Shown: positions 9,622 through 20,995, counted from the stretch's first letter. The stretch is DNA of 64,000 bases from Exiguobacterium indicum HHS 31 (GCF_001939065.1 NZ_MPSZ01000001.1:1178001-1242000); one strand, 5' to 3'. The notes: generated by a model from the sequence alone, not told the origin. Numbers and translations are program-made.

Positions 9622-10089
9622 TCAGAACATTACCGCAAGTCGCGCAAGTGAAATCTTGTCGACCGGTATCTCAATTTTCAATTTTCTTGTTTTGACACGC
9701 ACTTCGATTTCAAGCATCTCAGGTGTGTACGCGAGCAACGTTCCTTCGAATTCAACCGCATTCTTTACTGGATCGTGCGTTTTGATGTACACATGTTTCC
9801 CAATCGCCTTTTCGAAGTCCTCGTCTTTCTTCAGTGGACGTTCCGCTCCTGGACTAGCGACGTCGAGGTAATACGGCTCGTCGATCGGATCATTGTCATT
9901 CAATGCTTCCGATAACTGTTCATTGATTTTGACGCAGTCTTCAAGATCCACGCCACCCTCTTTGTCGATGGAGACACGTAGGAACCAATCCGCCCCTTCT
10001 TTGACGAATTCAACGTCGACTAGCTCCATCCCCTCTCGTTCGACGATTGGTTTTGCGAGCGCTTCGACCTTTTCCGTTACGTTCGTCAT
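9622..10089 (-). CDS. rimP: Ribosome maturation factor RimP
   Basis: Assists 30S maturation around S12. About 155 residues with the DUF150 N-terminal alpha/beta domain ('GMELVDVEFVKEGADWFLRVSID', 'LEDCVKINEQLSEALN', 'YYLDVASPGAERPL') and a C-terminal SH3-like barrel. Two in-frame ATGs lie close together; the second, at 10089, has the better spacing from AAGGAGGA. First gene of the rimP-nusA-ylxR-ylxQ-infB-rbfA-truB-ribF cluster, preceded by a promoter and then a terminator-like hairpin. Confidence 0.95.
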   Translation of the reverse strand: MTNVTEKVEALAKPIVEREGMELVDVEFVKEGADWFLRVSIDKEGGVDLEDCVKINEQLSEALNDNDPIDEPYYLDVASPGAERPLKKDEDFEKAIGKHVYIKTHDPVKNAVEFEGTLLAYTPEMLEIEVRVKTRKLKIEIPVDKISLARLAVMF

Positions 10090-10102
10090 CTTCATCCTCC
10101 TT

Positions 10103-10142
10103 CAAAAAACAAACAAGAAAGGAGCAGGTCCCCCTACTCCTT
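10103..10142 (-). terminator. Terminator-like hairpin in rimP leader (possible attenuator)
   Basis: 10 bp stem AAGGAGTAGG / CCTGCTCCTT on the minus strand (10142-10133 with 10128-10119; one G-U), loop of four, then a U-rich tail TCTTGTTTGTTTTTT. It ends polC transcripts but also lies downstream of the candidate rimP promoter, so RNA from that promoter meets it first. Its 5' arm resembles the rimP SD, and its 3' arm CTCCTT could pair with that SD. Confidence 0.8.
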
Positions 10143-10175
10143 CCAAGTCGTAGTATAAAAAACATTTCCTCACTC

Positions 10176-10204
10176 AATATAGCATAGGAAAGCGCTCAAA
10201 GCAA
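10176..10204 (-). promoter_or_regulatory. Candidate sigma-A promoter for the rimP-nusA-infB cluster
   Basis: TTGCTT (10204-10199), 17 bp, TATATT (10181-10176), with TGC before the -10 (extended -10). It lies just after the polC stop. The -10 context ATGCTATATT is identical to that of the rpsB promoter in this window. Confidence 0.7.
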
Positions 10205-10218
10205 GTGTTCCTAAGGGC

Positions 10219-13200
10219 TTACAAGTCGAACAAGGAGAGCTGATTCTCGTCCGGTAACCCTTCGAGACAGCCTAGGTTATCGAGCGTCTCAATGATCGAT
10301 TTCGATAACTTAGCGCGTTTTTGGAGGTCTTCCTTCGAGAGGAATTCGCCGCCTTTACGTGCTTCGACGATCTGCTTCGCTGCATTCGTCCCGAGACCTG
10401 TCACGGCATTAAACGGTGGTAACAACGTATCTCCGTCAATGAGGAATTCCGTTGCACTTGAGCGGTAGAGATCGACCTTTTGGAACGTAAAGCCACGTTC
10501 GATCATCTCAAGCGCGATTTCAAGAACCGTATACAGCCCTTTATCCTTCGCCGTCGCTTCAAATCCTTTATCCTTGATGTCTTGCAAGACTTTCCGAACG
10601 GCAGCAGAGCCTTTATTCATCGCACCGATATCAAAGTCACCCGCACGAACCGTAAAGTACGAAGCGTAGTAATACATCGGATGGTGGACCTTATAGTAAG
10701 CAATCCGGACAGCCATCAAGACGTAGGCGGCAGCATGGGCTTTCGGGAACATGTACTTGATTTTCTTACAAGAATCGATATACCAGAGAGGTACATCGTT
10801 CTCGATCATCGCCTCTTCCATGTCAATCGAAAGTCCTTTCCCTTTTCGGACCGACTCCATGATTTTAAAGGCAAGCGACGGTTCAAGACCGGCGTAGATC
10901 AAGTAGACCATGATGTCATCTCGACAACCGATGACGTCTTTTAGTTCACACGTTCCGTTGTAGATCAATTCGCTGGCGTTTCCGAGCCAGACATCCGTTC
11001 CGTGCGAGAGTCCTGAAATCTGAACGAGCTCTGAGAACGTCGTCGGTTTCGTCTCTTCTAACATTTGGCGGACGAACTTTGTTCCAAACTCCGGAATGCC
11101 GAGCGTTCCTGTTTTTGAATCAATCTGTTCCGGCGTTACACCGATCGATTCCGTCGAACTGAAGATTTTCATGACTTCTGGGTCATCGACCGGAATCGTC
11201 TTCGGATCACGTCCTGACAGATCTTGTAGCATCCGGATCATTGTCGGGTCATCGTGACCGAGGATATCGAGTTTGAGTAAGTTATCGTGAATCGAGTGGA
11301 AGTCAAAGTGTGTCGTCTTCCATTCAGAACCCATATCGTCTGCCGGATACTGAATCGGACTAATATCGTAAATATCCATATAGTCCGGTACAACGATGAT
11401 CCCACCCGGGTGTTGTCCGGTCGTCCGTTTGACACCGGTGACACCACTGACGAGACGATCGACTTCCGCATTCCGATACGTCAACTCATTCTCCGACTGA
11501 TACCCTTTGACGTAGCCATACGCTGTCTTCTCAGCGATCGTACCGATCGTTCCGGCACGGTAGACGTAATCGTCACCGAACAGGACTTTCGTATAGGCAT
11601 GGGCTTGTGGCTGGTATTCTCCACTGAAGTTCAAATCGATATCCGGTACTTTATCCCCTTTAAATCCGAGGAACGTCTCGAACGGAATATCATGACCATC
11701 CTTAAACAATGGGACATCACATTTCGAACAAGACTTATCCGGTAAATCGAATCCCGAACCGACGGAACCGTCATCGAAGAACTCCGATTCCTTACAATTC
11801 GGACAGACGTAATGCGGTGGCAATGGATTGACTTCCGTGATCTCGGTCATCGTCGCAACGAGACTTGATCCGACCGATCCTCGTGAACCGACCAAATAGC
11901 CGTCGTCGAGTGATTTTTTAACGAGTTTATGGGAAATCAGATAGATAACGGCGAATCCGTGACCGATGATCGACTTCAACTCTTTTTCGAGGCGGGCTTC
12001 GACGATCTCCGGTAACGTGTCGCCGTAAATCCGGTGCGCCATATCGTACGACAAGTTCCGTACTTCTTCATCTGCTCCTTCGATCTTCGGTGTATAGAGA
12101 TCCTTTGGAATGATGTCGATGTTCTCGAATTGCTCCGCGACGGCTTGACTGTTCGTGATGACGAGACGTTCCGACACATCCGGTCCGAGGAACTTGAAGT
12201 CGTCCATCATTTCCTTAGTCGTCCGGAAGTGTGCCGGTGGCAATTGTTTTCGCATATTCAGCATGTTTGCTCCACCTTGCGTCCGGATCAAAATCTCCCG
12301 GTACGTCGCGTCATGTTGATCGAGGTAATGCACGTTTCCTGTCGCGACTGGTAAAATATCATGTTCTTCCGCGACGCGGATGATCTTTTTAATCAGTTCG
12401 CGCAGTTCGAGTTCATTCTGAACGATTTCCCGTTCAATCAAATGACCATACATCGCGGGTGGCTGAATCTCGATGAAATCATAGAACTGCATCACTTTTG
12501 CTAAATCTTCGTCCGACTTGTTCAAGGCAGCATCAAACACCTCGCCATTATCGCAAGCTGATCCAATGATCAATCCATCCCGATGCGCGACGAGTTGCGA
12601 GCGTGGTGTGCGGACGACACGGTGCACGTGTTTCGTGTGAGCAATCGAAATCAATTGGTACAAATTCTTCAAGCCCGTCCGGTTCTTCGCATAGACCGTC
12701 GCGTGGTATGGTCGTGCCCGCGAGATATCTTTCCCCATCTCCCGGTTGAGTGAGGCGTGTGTCTTCATGTCGAACATCTCATCTGCCATTTGCAGCAATT
12801 TGACCATCAAATAGCCTGTCGCTTCCGCGTCATAGATGGCGCGGTGATGCTGCGTCAATTCGATGTCAAATCGTTTCGCGAGTGTGTTCAATCGGTGGTT
12901 TTTTAGCGTCGGCATCAAAACACGGGCTAGCTCAAGCGTATCAATGACTGGCAAGACCGATTCATCGTGTCCACCGGAACGGAGTGTCGCATTCAAGAAT
13001 CCGATATCGAATGAGGCATTATGGGCAACGAGAATCGAGTCGCCGACCCAGTCCATGAATTCCTTGACGACTTGTTCCGGGTCTGGTTTTCCGCGGACCA
13101 TATCATCGGTGATCCCTGTCAAATCAATCGTCGTCGCCGACAATAGATGCTTCGGATCCGCGAATGCTTCGAACTTATCGATGATATCACCGTCGTGGAT

Positions 13201-14508
13201 CTTGACGGCTGCAAGTTCGATGATCTTGTTGTACATCGCCGATAGACCCGTCGTCTCGACGTCAAAGACGACGAATGTCGCGTCATCTAAGTTACGGTCC
13301 ACGGGATGATAGGCGACTTGCACCCCGTCATCGACGACATTCGCTTCGATTCCATACAATACCTTGATATCGTTTTTCTTTCCGGCATAGTAAGCATCCG
13401 GGAAACTTTGGGCACCCGCGTGATCCGTGATCGCAACAGCAGGATGACCCCATTTCGCCGCTCGTTCAACGTATTTCGTCACGTTCATGACGGCGTCCAT
13501 CTGGCTCATTTGCGAGTGCGCGTGTAACTCGACACGCTTCTCGCCTGCCCAAGGGTCAGCCGGTGCTTCCATCTTCACTTCTGACAGTTGGGCAATCATC
13601 ATACAAAGATCGCGCAGGAATGTATCGAACTCAACGCGACCTGCCGCTTGGATCCACATCCCTTTTTTGATCGCAGAGAGAATCTTGACGTCTGTTTCGT
13701 CACGCGCAAACATCTTGACGACGAGGGAGTCCGTATAATCCGTCATCTTAAACGTAAAGATCGTCTTTCCACTTCGTAGTTCACGACTCTCTGCCGAGAA
13801 GACGAGACCACGAATCGCGATTCGTCGTTCCTCGTCTTGGATCGTCTTGATTGGGACAATCTCATCTTGAATCGGTTTCCCGATCCGGATTTCAACCGGT
13901 CCTTCATCGTCATCCCGCGATTGTTCCCGTTTGAATTGCAACTCGAGCATCCGCTTTGCTTCTTCCATGTCTTCCTGTTTCACCTGATTGCGCAACGCTT
14001 CTTGTTTCGATTCGTTAATTTGAACAATCGGTTCACAGTTGAATTTCGGGAATCCGTAAGCACTATAAAGTAACTGCAATTCCCCACATAAGCTACTTTT
14101 TAAGAATCCTGCTTCCGGTTCACTCCGGACTGGAATGAATAATTTCTGTTCTTTGAACTCCGGTAAGACACGTCCGAGTTGTGTCCGCATCGCCGATGAA
14201 ACGTCGGCGAGATCTTGCACGACATATGGCCAGTAATCATGATACAGGCGTTCGTCTGGTCGACCATCTGCGTATAGGATGACCTTGACTTCGGCGAATT
14301 GCTGATACCGACTTATCAAACGACTCGTAAAGAGTTGATAGACGTTTTGGGGCAAAACGTGTGGCAAGCGGATTTCAAATGTCCAGGTTGCTTTTGCTTT
14401 ATTGACGCGAAGCTTCTCAAGAACTGCTTCGTTAAAGTATTCTTCAATGATACCGTTCGGTAATTCCAAGTCACTCAGCAACAGTGACATGCGTTGTTGT
14501 GTATCCAC
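10219..14508 (-). CDS. polC: DNA polymerase III alpha subunit, PolC type (Gram-positive)
   Basis: Replicative polymerase with built-in proofreading. About 1429 residues: N-terminal domain, OB domain (about 225-310), PHP part 1 ('[15 protein letters not shown]', about 328), inserted DEDDh exonuclease ('[11 protein letters not shown]', about 415), PHP part 2, a zinc finger of CPNC and CSKC pairs (about 900-935), then the polymerase core with catalytic '[11 protein letters not shown]' (about 955). The start is uncertain: TTG 14514, GTG 14508 and ATG 14490 are in frame and none has a good SD. GTG is preferred because residues before 'QQRMSLLL' align with the B. subtilis N-terminus as I recall it. 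Confidence 0.97.
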   Translation of the reverse strand: MDTQQRMSLLLSDLELPNGIIEEYFNEAVLEKLRVNKAKATWTFEIRLPHVLPQNVYQLFTSRLISRYQQFAEVKVILYADGRPDERLYHDYWPYVVQDLADVSSAMRTQLGRVLPEFKEQKLFIPVRSEPEAGFLKSSLCGELQLLYSAYGFPKFNCEPIVQINESKQEALRNQVKQEDMEEAKRMLELQFKREQSRDDDEGPVEIRIGKPIQDEIVPIKTIQDEERRIAIRGLVFSAESRELRSGKTIFTFKMTDYTDSLVVKMFARDETDVKILSAIKKGMWIQAAGRVEFDTFLRDLCMMIAQLSEVKMEAPADPWAGEKRVELHAHSQMSQMDAVMNVTKYVERAAKWGHPAVAITDHAGAQSFPDAYYAGKKNDIKVLYGIEANVVDDGVQVAYHPVDRNLDDATFVVFDVETTGLSAMYNKIIELAAVKIHDGDIIDKFEAFADPKHLLSATTIDLTGITDDMVRGKPDPEQVVKEFMDWVGDSILVAHNASFDIGFLNATLRSGGHDESVLPVIDTLELARVLMPTLKNHRLNTLAKRFDIELTQHHRAIYDAEATGYLMVKLLQMADEMFDMKTHASLNREMGKDISRARPYHATVYAKNRTGLKNLYQLISIAHTKHVHRVVRTPRSQLVAHRDGLIIGSACDNGEVFDAALNKSDEDLAKVMQFYDFIEIQPPAMYGHLIEREIVQNELELRELIKKIIRVAEEHDILPVATGNVHYLDQHDATYREILIRTQGGANMLNMRKQLPPAHFRTTKEMMDDFKFLGPDVSERLVITNSQAVAEQFENIDIIPKDLYTPKIEGADEEVRNLSYDMAHRIYGDTLPEIVEARLEKELKSIIGHGFAVIYLISHKLVKKSLDDGYLVGSRGSVGSSLVATMTEITEVNPLPPHYVCPNCKESEFFDDGSVGSGFDLPDKSCSKCDVPLFKDGHDIPFETFLGFKGDKVPDIDLNFSGEYQPQAHAYTKVLFGDDYVYRAGTIGTIAEKTAYGYVKGYQSENELTYRNAEVDRLVSGVTGVKRTTGQHPGGIIVVPDYMDIYDISPIQYPADDMGSEWKTTHFDFHSIHDNLLKLDILGHDDPTMIRMLQDLSGRDPKTIPVDDPEVMKIFSSTESIGVTPEQIDSKTGTLGIPEFGTKFVRQMLEETKPTTFSELVQISGLSHGTDVWLGNASELIYNGTCELKDVIGCRDDIMVYLIYAGLEPSLAFKIMESVRKGKGLSIDMEEAMIENDVPLWYIDSCKKIKYMFPKAHAAAYVLMAVRIAYYKVHHPMYYYASYFTVRAGDFDIGAMNKGSAAVRKVLQDIKDKGFEATAKDKGLYTVLEIALEMIERGFTFQKVDLYRSSATEFLIDGDTLLPPFNAVTGLGTNAAKQIVEARKGGEFLSKEDLQKRAKLSKSIIETLDNLGCLEGLPDENQLSLFDL

Positions 14509-14549
14509 TCGCAATTGTGCTGTCTGATCGCTTCACACCGTGACAGCAA
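14475..14549 (-). other. Short upstream ORF (24 codons) overlapping polC start
   Basis: A TTG codon at 14549 follows the best Shine-Dalgarno in this interval (GAGGAGGAGGAG). The frame runs 24 codons to TGA at 14475, overlapping the first codons of polC in another frame. The predicted peptide has five Cys residues, four of them near the C-terminus. polC itself has no comparable SD, so this may be a leader whose translation is coupled to polC. Real translation is unproven. Confidence 0.35.
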
Positions 14550-14592
14550 CTCCTCCTCCTCTTGCGGATTGCCCAAGGGGCGAATGGGTGTG

Positions 14593-14627
14593 AGACAAGA
14601 AAACAGTCACTTTATGAAAAGTGACCG
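14593..14627 (-). terminator. Intrinsic terminator after proS
   Basis: 8 bp stem GTCACTTT / AAAGTGAC (14606-14613 with 14618-14625), closed further by a C-G pair, 4-base loop, then TTTTCTTG on the minus strand. It separates proS from polC. Confidence 0.8.
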
Positions 14628-14637
14628 TCTCCATTCT

Positions 14638-16338
14638 TTATTCTAAACCTTCATAGAGTGAACGAACAGCCTCAACGACTTGTTCTTGTCCAATTTCTTC
14701 TGCATCGCCATCGCGACGAGCTTTTAATTCGACGATTCCTTCTGCCGCTTTTTTGCCGACGTTCAAGCGAACCGGTAGACCAATCAAATCCGCATCGGCG
14801 AATTTGACGCCTGCTCGTTCTTTCCGGTCGTCAAGCAGGACGCTGAATCCTGCAGCTGTCAATTCACGGTATAGTGTTTCTCCGAGTTCAAGCTGTTCTG
14901 CATTTTTACCATTGACGACAATCAAATGGACATCGTATGGTGCGATTGCTTTTGGCCAAATGATTCCGCGCTCATCATAATGTTGTTCGACGACTGCCGA
15001 CAATGTCCGCGAGACACCGATGCCGTAACATCCCATGATGAGTGGTTGTGCTTTACCGCCTTCATCAAGGAACGTCGCTCCCATTCCTTCAGAGTAACGT
15101 GTTCCGAGTTTGAAGACTTGACCGACTTCGATGCCACGTGCGAATTTAACGTTTCCGTTGCCGTCTGGTGACGCGTCACCTTCTTCGACGAAGCGCAAGT
15201 CCGTATAGTCTGCTTCGAAATCACGGCTTGGATCGACATGGATATAATGTGTTTCCGCTTTGTTTGCACCACAGACAGCGTTCGTCAAGGCACGTACCGC
15301 GTAATCGGCGACGATCTTCATGTCTGCCCCGATCGGTCCGAGTGTTCCAGGCGTTGAGTGAAGCGCTGCTTCAATCTCTTCGTCGCTCGCCATCGTGATG
15401 TCGAGTGCGCCCAGATAGTTTTTCAATTTGATATCGTTGACTTCGTGATCGCCCCGGACGAGTGCCATGACAAGTCCTTGTTCCGTTTTGAAAATGACGG
15501 TCTTGATCGATTCATTTGCTGGTAAGTTCAGATGTGCACTGACCGCTTCAATCGTCTTCGCATCTGCCGTATGCACTTCTTCAAGTGCTTCTGGTGCTTT
15601 GTCTTGCTTCGGATAGGCATCGATCGACTCTGCCATCTCTAAGTTCGCTGCATAATCCGATTGGTCCGAGTAGACGATCGTGTCTTCACCGATTGCTGCT
15701 AACGCATGGAACTCATGTGTTCCACTACCACCGATTGCACCCGAGTCAGCGACGACTGGACGGAACTCAAGACCCACACGTGAGAAAATCCGCGAATACG
15801 TATCAAACATGTTTTGATACTCTTCGTCTAAGCTCTCTTGTGACGAATGGAACGAGTATGCATCTTTCATGATGAACTCACGACCACGTAATAAACCGAA
15901 ACGTGGGCGACGTTCGTCACGGTATTTCATTTGAATCTGGAAGAGATTGACCGGTAACTTTTTGTACGAGTTCAATTCATCACGAACGATTGAAGTGATC
16001 AGTTCCTCGTGCGTCGCTCCGAGCGCGAACCGGCGATCATGACGATCCGTCAAGCGCATTAATTCAGGTCCATAGATATCCCAGCGTCCTGTTTCTTCCC
16101 ATAGTTCAGCTGGTTGAATCGCTGGCATCAGTAATTCTTGCGCACCCGCTGCCTCTAATTCCTCGCGAATGATTGTCTCGATGTTTGCGAGAACCCGTTT
16201 TGCGAGTGGGAGATACGAATAGATTCCAGCGGCATTTTGACGCATGAATCCTGCACGAAGCAAGAGTTGGTGACTGATGGCTTCTGCATCAGATGGTACT
16301 TCACGCAACGTTGGCATGAATAGTTTTGATTGTTTCAT
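14638..16338 (-). CDS. proS: Prolyl-tRNA synthetase, bacterial type with editing domain
   Basis: Charges tRNA-Pro. 566 residues, matching the bacterial class that carries a YbaK-like editing insertion between motifs 2 and 3 (about residues 220-400). Class II motifs: motif 1 around '[20 protein letters not shown]', motif 2 '[32 protein letters not shown]', motif 3 '[14 protein letters not shown]', then the C-terminal anticodon-binding domain. It lies between rasP and polC, as in B. subtilis. No T-box is visible in the 35 bp upstream. Confidence 0.97.
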   Translation of the reverse strand: MKQSKLFMPTLREVPSDAEAISHQLLLRAGFMRQNAAGIYSYLPLAKRVLANIETIIREELEAAGAQELLMPAIQPAELWEETGRWDIYGPELMRLTDRHDRRFALGATHEELITSIVRDELNSYKKLPVNLFQIQMKYRDERRPRFGLLRGREFIMKDAYSFHSSQESLDEEYQNMFDTYSRIFSRVGLEFRPVVADSGAIGGSGTHEFHALAAIGEDTIVYSDQSDYAANLEMAESIDAYPKQDKAPEALEEVHTADAKTIEAVSAHLNLPANESIKTVIFKTEQGLVMALVRGDHEVNDIKLKNYLGALDITMASDEEIEAALHSTPGTLGPIGADMKIVADYAVRALTNAVCGANKAETHYIHVDPSRDFEADYTDLRFVEEGDASPDGNGNVKFARGIEVGQVFKLGTRYSEGMGATFLDEGGKAQPLIMGCYGIGVSRTLSAVVEQHYDERGIIWPKAIAPYDVHLIVVNGKNAEQLELGETLYRELTAAGFSVLLDDRKERAGVKFADADLIGLPVRLNVGKKAAEGIVELKARRDGDAEEIGQEQVVEAVRSLYEGLE

Positions 16339-16372
16339 AATGAGTCACGAACTCCTTTGACTGAGTGATTAA

Positions 16373-17614
16373 TTAAAAGAATTTTTGAATGTCGTTCCAA
16401 GTAACGACGAGCATGAGTAACATCAAAAGCGCAAAACCGACGAAGTGAACCAATCCTTCTTTTTGAGGATCGACAGGTTTACCGCGTAAGGCTTCAAGGA
16501 AGAGGAACAGCAAGCGTCCTCCGTCAAGTGCTGGAAGTGGCAATAGGTTGAAGACTGCTAAGTTAACGGACAACAGTGCCGTCCATGTCAAGAGCATCGA
16601 GAACCCACTATCTGCGACCTGATCGGTCATCTTGACGATCCCGACTGGCCCTGATAATTGATCGACGCCAACGACACCGGTCACGAGATCTCCAACCGCT
16701 CCGACGATGAGCGTCGACATCCGCCATGTTTCTGAAACGCCCGTTTGTAGTGCTGTTCCGAATGATTTTTCTGTCTCATTCGTAACACCAATGATGCCGA
16801 CCTTCTGTTCTCCTTGCTGTTGCACTTTTGGCGTGATTTCAGTTGTCGTCTCTTTCCCATCACGCTCATATTTTACTTCTGTCGCTTTCCCAGCACGATC
16901 TTGGAATCCAGCACGTAAATCCGTCCATTTGGCTGTATCCTGTCCGTTGACTGAGATGATTCGGTCACCTTCAACAAGTCCTGCTTGATCGGCAGGTGAA
17001 CCTTTTTGTACTGTTCCGATGACGCTTTCCCCTGTCGGAGAGCCATTATATAAGGCAAGACCGAATAAAATGACGAACGCGAGGACAAAGTTCATGAACG
17101 GTCCTGCAGCAATCGCAAGGACGCGTTTCCAAACGGATTTCGAACCAAATGTGCGATCATACGGCGCAATTTGTGTCCGTGTCTGACCTTCGACAAGAAA
17201 TGCTGTCGGGGAGACAGGGTATCGGACCGAGGTCTCATCCTGTAACCCAACGAGTTCGAGTTGACGCAACAAGTCAATCCGCTCGACAGTAACGACTTGG
17301 TCGACTTGTGGCTGATCTGCATCGAAATAAATCGTCTCGATGACACCGTCTTTTAACTGTAATCCGACGGTTTGACCTGATTTGATCTCAACGAGTTCAG
17401 GTTCTTCACCCGCCATCTTGACGTAACCGCCAATCGGCAACAGGCGCACCGTATACAACGTCTCATTTTTAAACACTGAAAAGATCTTCGGTCCAAATCC
17501 AATCGCGAATTCCCGACAGAGAATACCTGCCCGCTTCGCCATTACGAGATGACCCCATTCATGGACGGCGACGAGTACACCGAACATCAGTACGATTGAA
17601 ATAAAGGTCGTCAT
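16373..17614 (-). CDS. rasP: Site-2 intramembrane metalloprotease RasP/RseP
   Basis: Membrane zinc protease that makes the second cut in regulated intramembrane proteolysis of anti-sigma factors and clears signal peptides. 413 residues: zinc motif HEWGH (18-22) in TM1, a PDZ domain ('ADQAGLVEGDRIISVNGQD', about 200-250), and the C-terminal zinc ligand region 'NLLPLPALDGGRL' in a later TM helix. Sits between dxr and proS, the conserved Bacillales arrangement uppS-cdsA-dxr-rasP-proS-polC. Confidence 0.96.
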   Translation of the reverse strand: MTTFISIVLMFGVLVAVHEWGHLVMAKRAGILCREFAIGFGPKIFSVFKNETLYTVRLLPIGGYVKMAGEEPELVEIKSGQTVGLQLKDGVIETIYFDADQPQVDQVVTVERIDLLRQLELVGLQDETSVRYPVSPTAFLVEGQTRTQIAPYDRTFGSKSVWKRVLAIAAGPFMNFVLAFVILFGLALYNGSPTGESVIGTVQKGSPADQAGLVEGDRIISVNGQDTAKWTDLRAGFQDRAGKATEVKYERDGKETTTEITPKVQQQGEQKVGIIGVTNETEKSFGTALQTGVSETWRMSTLIVGAVGDLVTGVVGVDQLSGPVGIVKMTDQVADSGFSMLLTWTALLSVNLAVFNLLPLPALDGGRLLFLFLEALRGKPVDPQKEGLVHFVGFALLMLLMLVVTWNDIQKFF

Positions 17615-17628
17615 TACTTATCCCATCC

Positions 17629-18783
17629 TTAGTTAGCGAATGTAAGAGACGATACGAACTCACGCGCCCATCGATCGGCTTCAAGGATTTGATCCAAGGA
17701 AGGCTCGTCGATAAGGGTATGAGCTTGAAGCGCCGCCTCAACGCTCGCTTCGATTTCTAAAAAGCGAATGTCCCCTTTTAAAAAACGGTCCACTGCTTGT
17801 TCGTTCGCAGCATTGAGTACTGATGGCATCGAACCACCGGCTTGACCCGCTTCAAAAGCAAGTCGTAACAACGGATAACGTTCGAATGAAGCATCAGCAA
17901 AGTGTAAGCGTCCGATTTCCTTTAAGTTTAACCGTTCTCCCCCTTGAATTTCAAGGCGGGACGGATATGTAAGAGCGTACTGAATCGGCTCCCGCATGTC
18001 GGGCATACCAAGCTGCGCCATGACGGCACCATCGTTGAACTCAACCATCGAGTGGATGATCGATTCACGATGAATGACGACATCGATATCCGCATAGTCG
18101 ACATCAAATAACCAGTGCGCTTCAATGACTTCGAACCCTTTGTTCATCATCGTCGCCGAATCAATCGTGATTTTTGCTCCCATCGACCAGTTCGGATGCG
18201 CCAGTGCTTGTTCGACCGTCACGTCTGCCAGATCTTCCCGTGATTGATCACGGAAGCTTCCGCCTGATGCTGTCAAGATGATTTGACGCACATCCTCTCG
18301 CCGCTCCCCGTTCAAGCATTGGAAAATCGCCGCATGTTCACTATCAACGGGTAAAATCGTCACGTTTTTTTCGAGCGCGAGCTTCATGACAAGGTGCCCT
18401 GCCGTGACGAGTGTTTCTTTGTTCGCAAGACCAATCGTTTTACCCGCCTCGATCGCAGCAAGTGTTGGACGTAAGCCGACAGCTCCTACGACCGCTGTAA
18501 TGACTGTATCGACTTCAGGATGCGTCACGACATCAAGCAATCCTTCTTCACCGATGACGATCGTCGGCTGATAACTCAACTGCTGCTCGAGTTCTTGACG
18601 TGTTGTCTCATCTTGAACTCCGACAAGCATCGGTTGCAAACGATTCAACCACGGTACGGCGACCGTCGTGTTGCGACCAAATGCAAAACTCGTCAATTCG
18701 AAAAGGTCTGGATTAGCCGCAATGACATCAAGTGTCTGCGTACCAATCGATCCCGTTCCACCGATGATACTGATTTTCTTCAT
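17629..18783 (-). CDS. dxr: 1-deoxy-D-xylulose 5-phosphate reductoisomerase
   Basis: Makes MEP in the non-mevalonate isoprenoid pathway. 384 residues: N-terminal NADPH-binding '[15 protein letters not shown]', catalytic metal-binding region '[15 protein letters not shown]', substrate region 'ASGGSF' and '[21 protein letters not shown]'. The ATG at 18783 behind GAGGAGG is preferred over an upstream start that would overlap cdsA. Together with UppS and CdsA it links isoprenoid supply to lipid carrier and phospholipid synthesis. Confidence 0.96.
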   Translation of the reverse strand: MKKISIIGGTGSIGTQTLDVIAANPDLFELTSFAFGRNTTVAVPWLNRLQPMLVGVQDETTRQELEQQLSYQPTIVIGEEGLLDVVTHPEVDTVITAVVGAVGLRPTLAAIEAGKTIGLANKETLVTAGHLVMKLALEKNVTILPVDSEHAAIFQCLNGERREDVRQIILTASGGSFRDQSREDLADVTVEQALAHPNWSMGAKITIDSATMMNKGFEVIEAHWLFDVDYADIDVVIHRESIIHSMVEFNDGAVMAQLGMPDMREPIQYALTYPSRLEIQGGERLNLKEIGRLHFADASFERYPLLRLAFEAGQAGGSMPSVLNAANEQAVDRFLKGDIRFLEIEASVEAALQAHTLIDEPSLDQILEADRWAREFVSSLTFAN

Positions 18784-18797
18784 AATGAAGTGCCTCC

Positions 18798-19598
18798 TCA
18801 AGCAAAGATATCGAGTACGACGAGGACCGTAAAGACGATCATCATGCTGTCGAACCGATCTAGAATACCACCATGGCCCGGTAGTAACGTTCCAGAATCC
18901 TTCACACCATAATGGCGTTTGTAAGCGGACTGGACCAAGTCACCAAGTTGCCCAACGACGGCAACGATGATGGCAAGGACAATGACTTTCCCAAAACCGA
19001 CTGTCGGTTCGATACTTTCAAACACGACACCGAGTAAGATGGCAAGTAGCACGCCACCGACTGCCCCTTCAATCGTTTTGTTCGGGCTGATTGACGGCCA
19101 CAGTTTATTCTTACCAAATCGTTTCCCGACGAAGTACGCCCCTGAATCCGTAAACCAGATCAAGAGAATGATCAAGAGCGACCACGTTAATCCATGTTCG
19201 AGTAAGCGGATGTAGGCGAACGATGCAAAACCGACACCAACATAAACCGCAGTCAGAAGTAAAAAGGCGACATCATCGAACGTAAAGACATTTTTCGAAA
19301 ACACGTTCCAAAAGAGACCGATCAATAAAATGATCATTGCCCAAGCGATTGGTGAAAGTCCGATTGGGAGTGTCCGATCGACTGCCTCTTCATAGATACC
19401 GACGAATGGTAATAACGTACCGATCCCGAATAAAATCCGTGGAATGCGCGAGCCGCTCCATTGTCGCATCCGGACGAGCTCGGTATAACCGAGAATCGTT
19501 AGTACTGCCATAAACGCTAAAAAGGGAAGTCCACCGATGTACAAAAGCGCCAAAAAGATGGCGCCTGCCCATATCCCTGTGATAATCCGAGTTTTCAT
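18798..19598 (-). CDS. cdsA: Phosphatidate cytidylyltransferase (CDP-diglyceride synthase)
   Basis: Converts phosphatidic acid and CTP to CDP-diacylglycerol, the branch point of phospholipid synthesis. 266 residues, integral membrane with about eight hydrophobic segments from the N-terminus. The CDP-alcohol cytidylyltransferase signature is present near the C-terminus: '[18 protein letters not shown]' followed by 'DRFDS'. It lies between uppS and dxr with short spacers. Confidence 0.95.
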   Translation of the reverse strand: MKTRIITGIWAGAIFLALLYIGGLPFLAFMAVLTILGYTELVRMRQWSGSRIPRILFGIGTLLPFVGIYEEAVDRTLPIGLSPIAWAMIILLIGLFWNVFSKNVFTFDDVAFLLLTAVYVGVGFASFAYIRLLEHGLTWSLLIILLIWFTDSGAYFVGKRFGKNKLWPSISPNKTIEGAVGGVLLAILLGVVFESIEPTVGFGKVIVLAIIVAVVGQLGDLVQSAYKRHYGVKDSGTLLPGHGGILDRFDSMMIVFTVLVVLDIFA

Positions 19599-19617
19599 AA
19601 GCTAGTTCCTCATTTAA

Positions 19618-20358
19618 TCAGACGCCGCCAAATCGGCGTGTCCGTTGATTGTAATCTTCAATTGCTGCCAAGAAAGAATCCCGACGAAACTCTGGCCACA
19701 AGACATCTGTAAAATAAAACTCTGCGTACGCCGCTTGCCAAAGTAAGAAGTTCGATAACCGTTGTTCGCCACTCGTTCGAATCACGAAATCGACATCGGT
19801 TACGGATCCTGTCATTAGCTCGCGCTCGATCGTCTCCGGTGTAATCGCATCCGGTGACAATGTTCCTGCCTGAACCTGTGCGCCCAGTTTTTGCATGACT
19901 TGCACGAGTTCATCGCGTCCTCCATAATTCAGAGCGAAAATCAGACGAAGTCCTGTATTGTGTTGCGTATCCAGTTTCGCTTGTTCGACCGCCTCACGCG
20001 TGAAATGAGGGAGGCGAGATACTTCACCTGCTACCTCGACCTTAACATTTTGGGCATCGAGTTCTTTCAAATCTGATTCTAAAAACTGAGCTGGGAGCTT
20101 CATCAAAAAATTAACTTCTTCTTCTGGACGCGTCCAGTTTTCAGTTGAAAAGGCATATAGTGTCAAGCTTCTGATACCAAGCTCATTTGCAACTCGAACG
20201 ACTTCTCGAATCGATTTCATCCCTTCACGATGTCCCATAATTCGCGGAAGCCCACGTTTTTTTGCCCATCGCCCATTTCCATCCATGATGATCGCAACAT
20301 GTTCTGGCACCCGTTCATAGGTTTCGGTTTCTTTCGTCTGATTCAACCATTGAAACAT
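19618..20358 (-). CDS. uppS: Undecaprenyl diphosphate synthase (isoprenyl transferase)
   Basis: Cis-prenyltransferase that builds the C55 lipid carrier for peptidoglycan and wall polymers. About 246 residues. Hallmarks: 'HVAIIMDGNGRWAKKRGLPR' with the catalytic Asp in MDGNGRWA, 'GHREG', 'LTLYAFSTENW', and the C-terminal 'FVIRTSGEQRLSNFLLWQ' plus 'YTEFYF'-like 'YAEFYFTDVLWPEF'. The ATG at 20358 has GGAGG 8 bases upstream, so the upstream TTG is rejected. A terminator-like hairpin separates it from frr. Confidence 0.96.
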   Translation of the reverse strand: MFQWLNQTKETETYERVPEHVAIIMDGNGRWAKKRGLPRIMGHREGMKSIREVVRVANELGIRSLTLYAFSTENWTRPEEEVNFLMKLPAQFLESDLKELDAQNVKVEVAGEVSRLPHFTREAVEQAKLDTQHNTGLRLIFALNYGGRDELVQVMQKLGAQVQAGTLSPDAITPETIERELMTGSVTDVDFVIRTSGEQRLSNFLLWQAAYAEFYFTDVLWPEFRRDSFLAAIEDYNQRTRRFGGV

Positions 20359-20383
20359 TCGCACTTCCTCCTCTCTCAATTAT

Positions 20384-20417
20384 GAAGAAAGGGACTCTTC
20401 GTGTGACAAAGAGTCCC
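20384..20417 (-). terminator. Terminator-like hairpin after frr
   Basis: Perfect 9 bp stem GGGACTCTT / AAGAGTCCC (20391-20399 with 20409-20417), 9-base loop, followed on the minus strand by TTTCTTC. The weak U-run suggests partial termination. It lies close before the uppS SD. Confidence 0.65.
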
Positions 20418-20437
20418 CCACATGACGATCCGTCGCG

Positions 20438-20995
20438 TCATACTTCCATGATTTCTTGTTCTTTTTCCGTTGCCGTTTGATCAAGTTGTTTGACGAACTT
20501 GTCTGTCAACGTCTGAACATCTTCTGTATAACCACGTAGATCATCTTCTGTCAATGCACCATCTTTTTCTTGTTTCTTCAACTGTTCGTTCGTGTCACGA
20601 CGAATGTTACGGAGGGCAACCTTGCCTTCTTCCGTATACTTCTTGACGAGTTTAACCAGTTCCTTCCGACGCTCTTCCGTTAATGGTGGAATCGCAAGAC
20701 GGATGACCGTACCATCAGATGATGGTGCAAGACCAAGATCAGCACGTTGAATCGCTTTTTCAATCTCACTCACCATTGACTTATCCCAAGGAGTGATCAA
20801 GATTAGGCGTGCCTCTGGTGTGTTGACATTCGCTACTTGATTCAGCGGTGTTGGTGAACCATAGTATTCGACTTGAACGGGATCCAAAATCGCAACGTTC
20901 GCACGACCTGCACGGAGTGTCGCAAGTTCCTTCTTAAGTGAAAGATGTGCTTTTTCCATCCGTTCTTCGGCTTGTTTTAAGATTTCTTTTGACAT
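20438..20995 (-). CDS. frr: Ribosome recycling factor
   Basis: Splits post-termination 70S complexes together with EF-G. 185 residues, the family length, two-domain tRNA-like mimic. Signatures: '[30 protein letters not shown]', 'PWDKS', '[14 protein letters not shown]', 'NIRRD'. Starts 1 bp after pyrH, indicating co-transcription and probably coupled translation. Confidence 0.97.
   Translation of the reverse strand: MSKEILKQAEERMEKAHLSLKKELATLRAGRANVAILDPVQVEYYGSPTPLNQVANVNTPEARLILITPWDKSMVSEIEKAIQRADLGLAPSSDGTVIRLAIPPLTEERRKELVKLVKKYTEEGKVALRNIRRDTNEQLKKQEKDGALTEDDLRGYTEDVQTLTDKFVKQLDQTATEKEQEIMEV

Noticed and set aside
16339-16372. T-box or other riboswitch before proS
   Set aside because: Only about 35 bp separate rasP from proS, far too short for a T-box.
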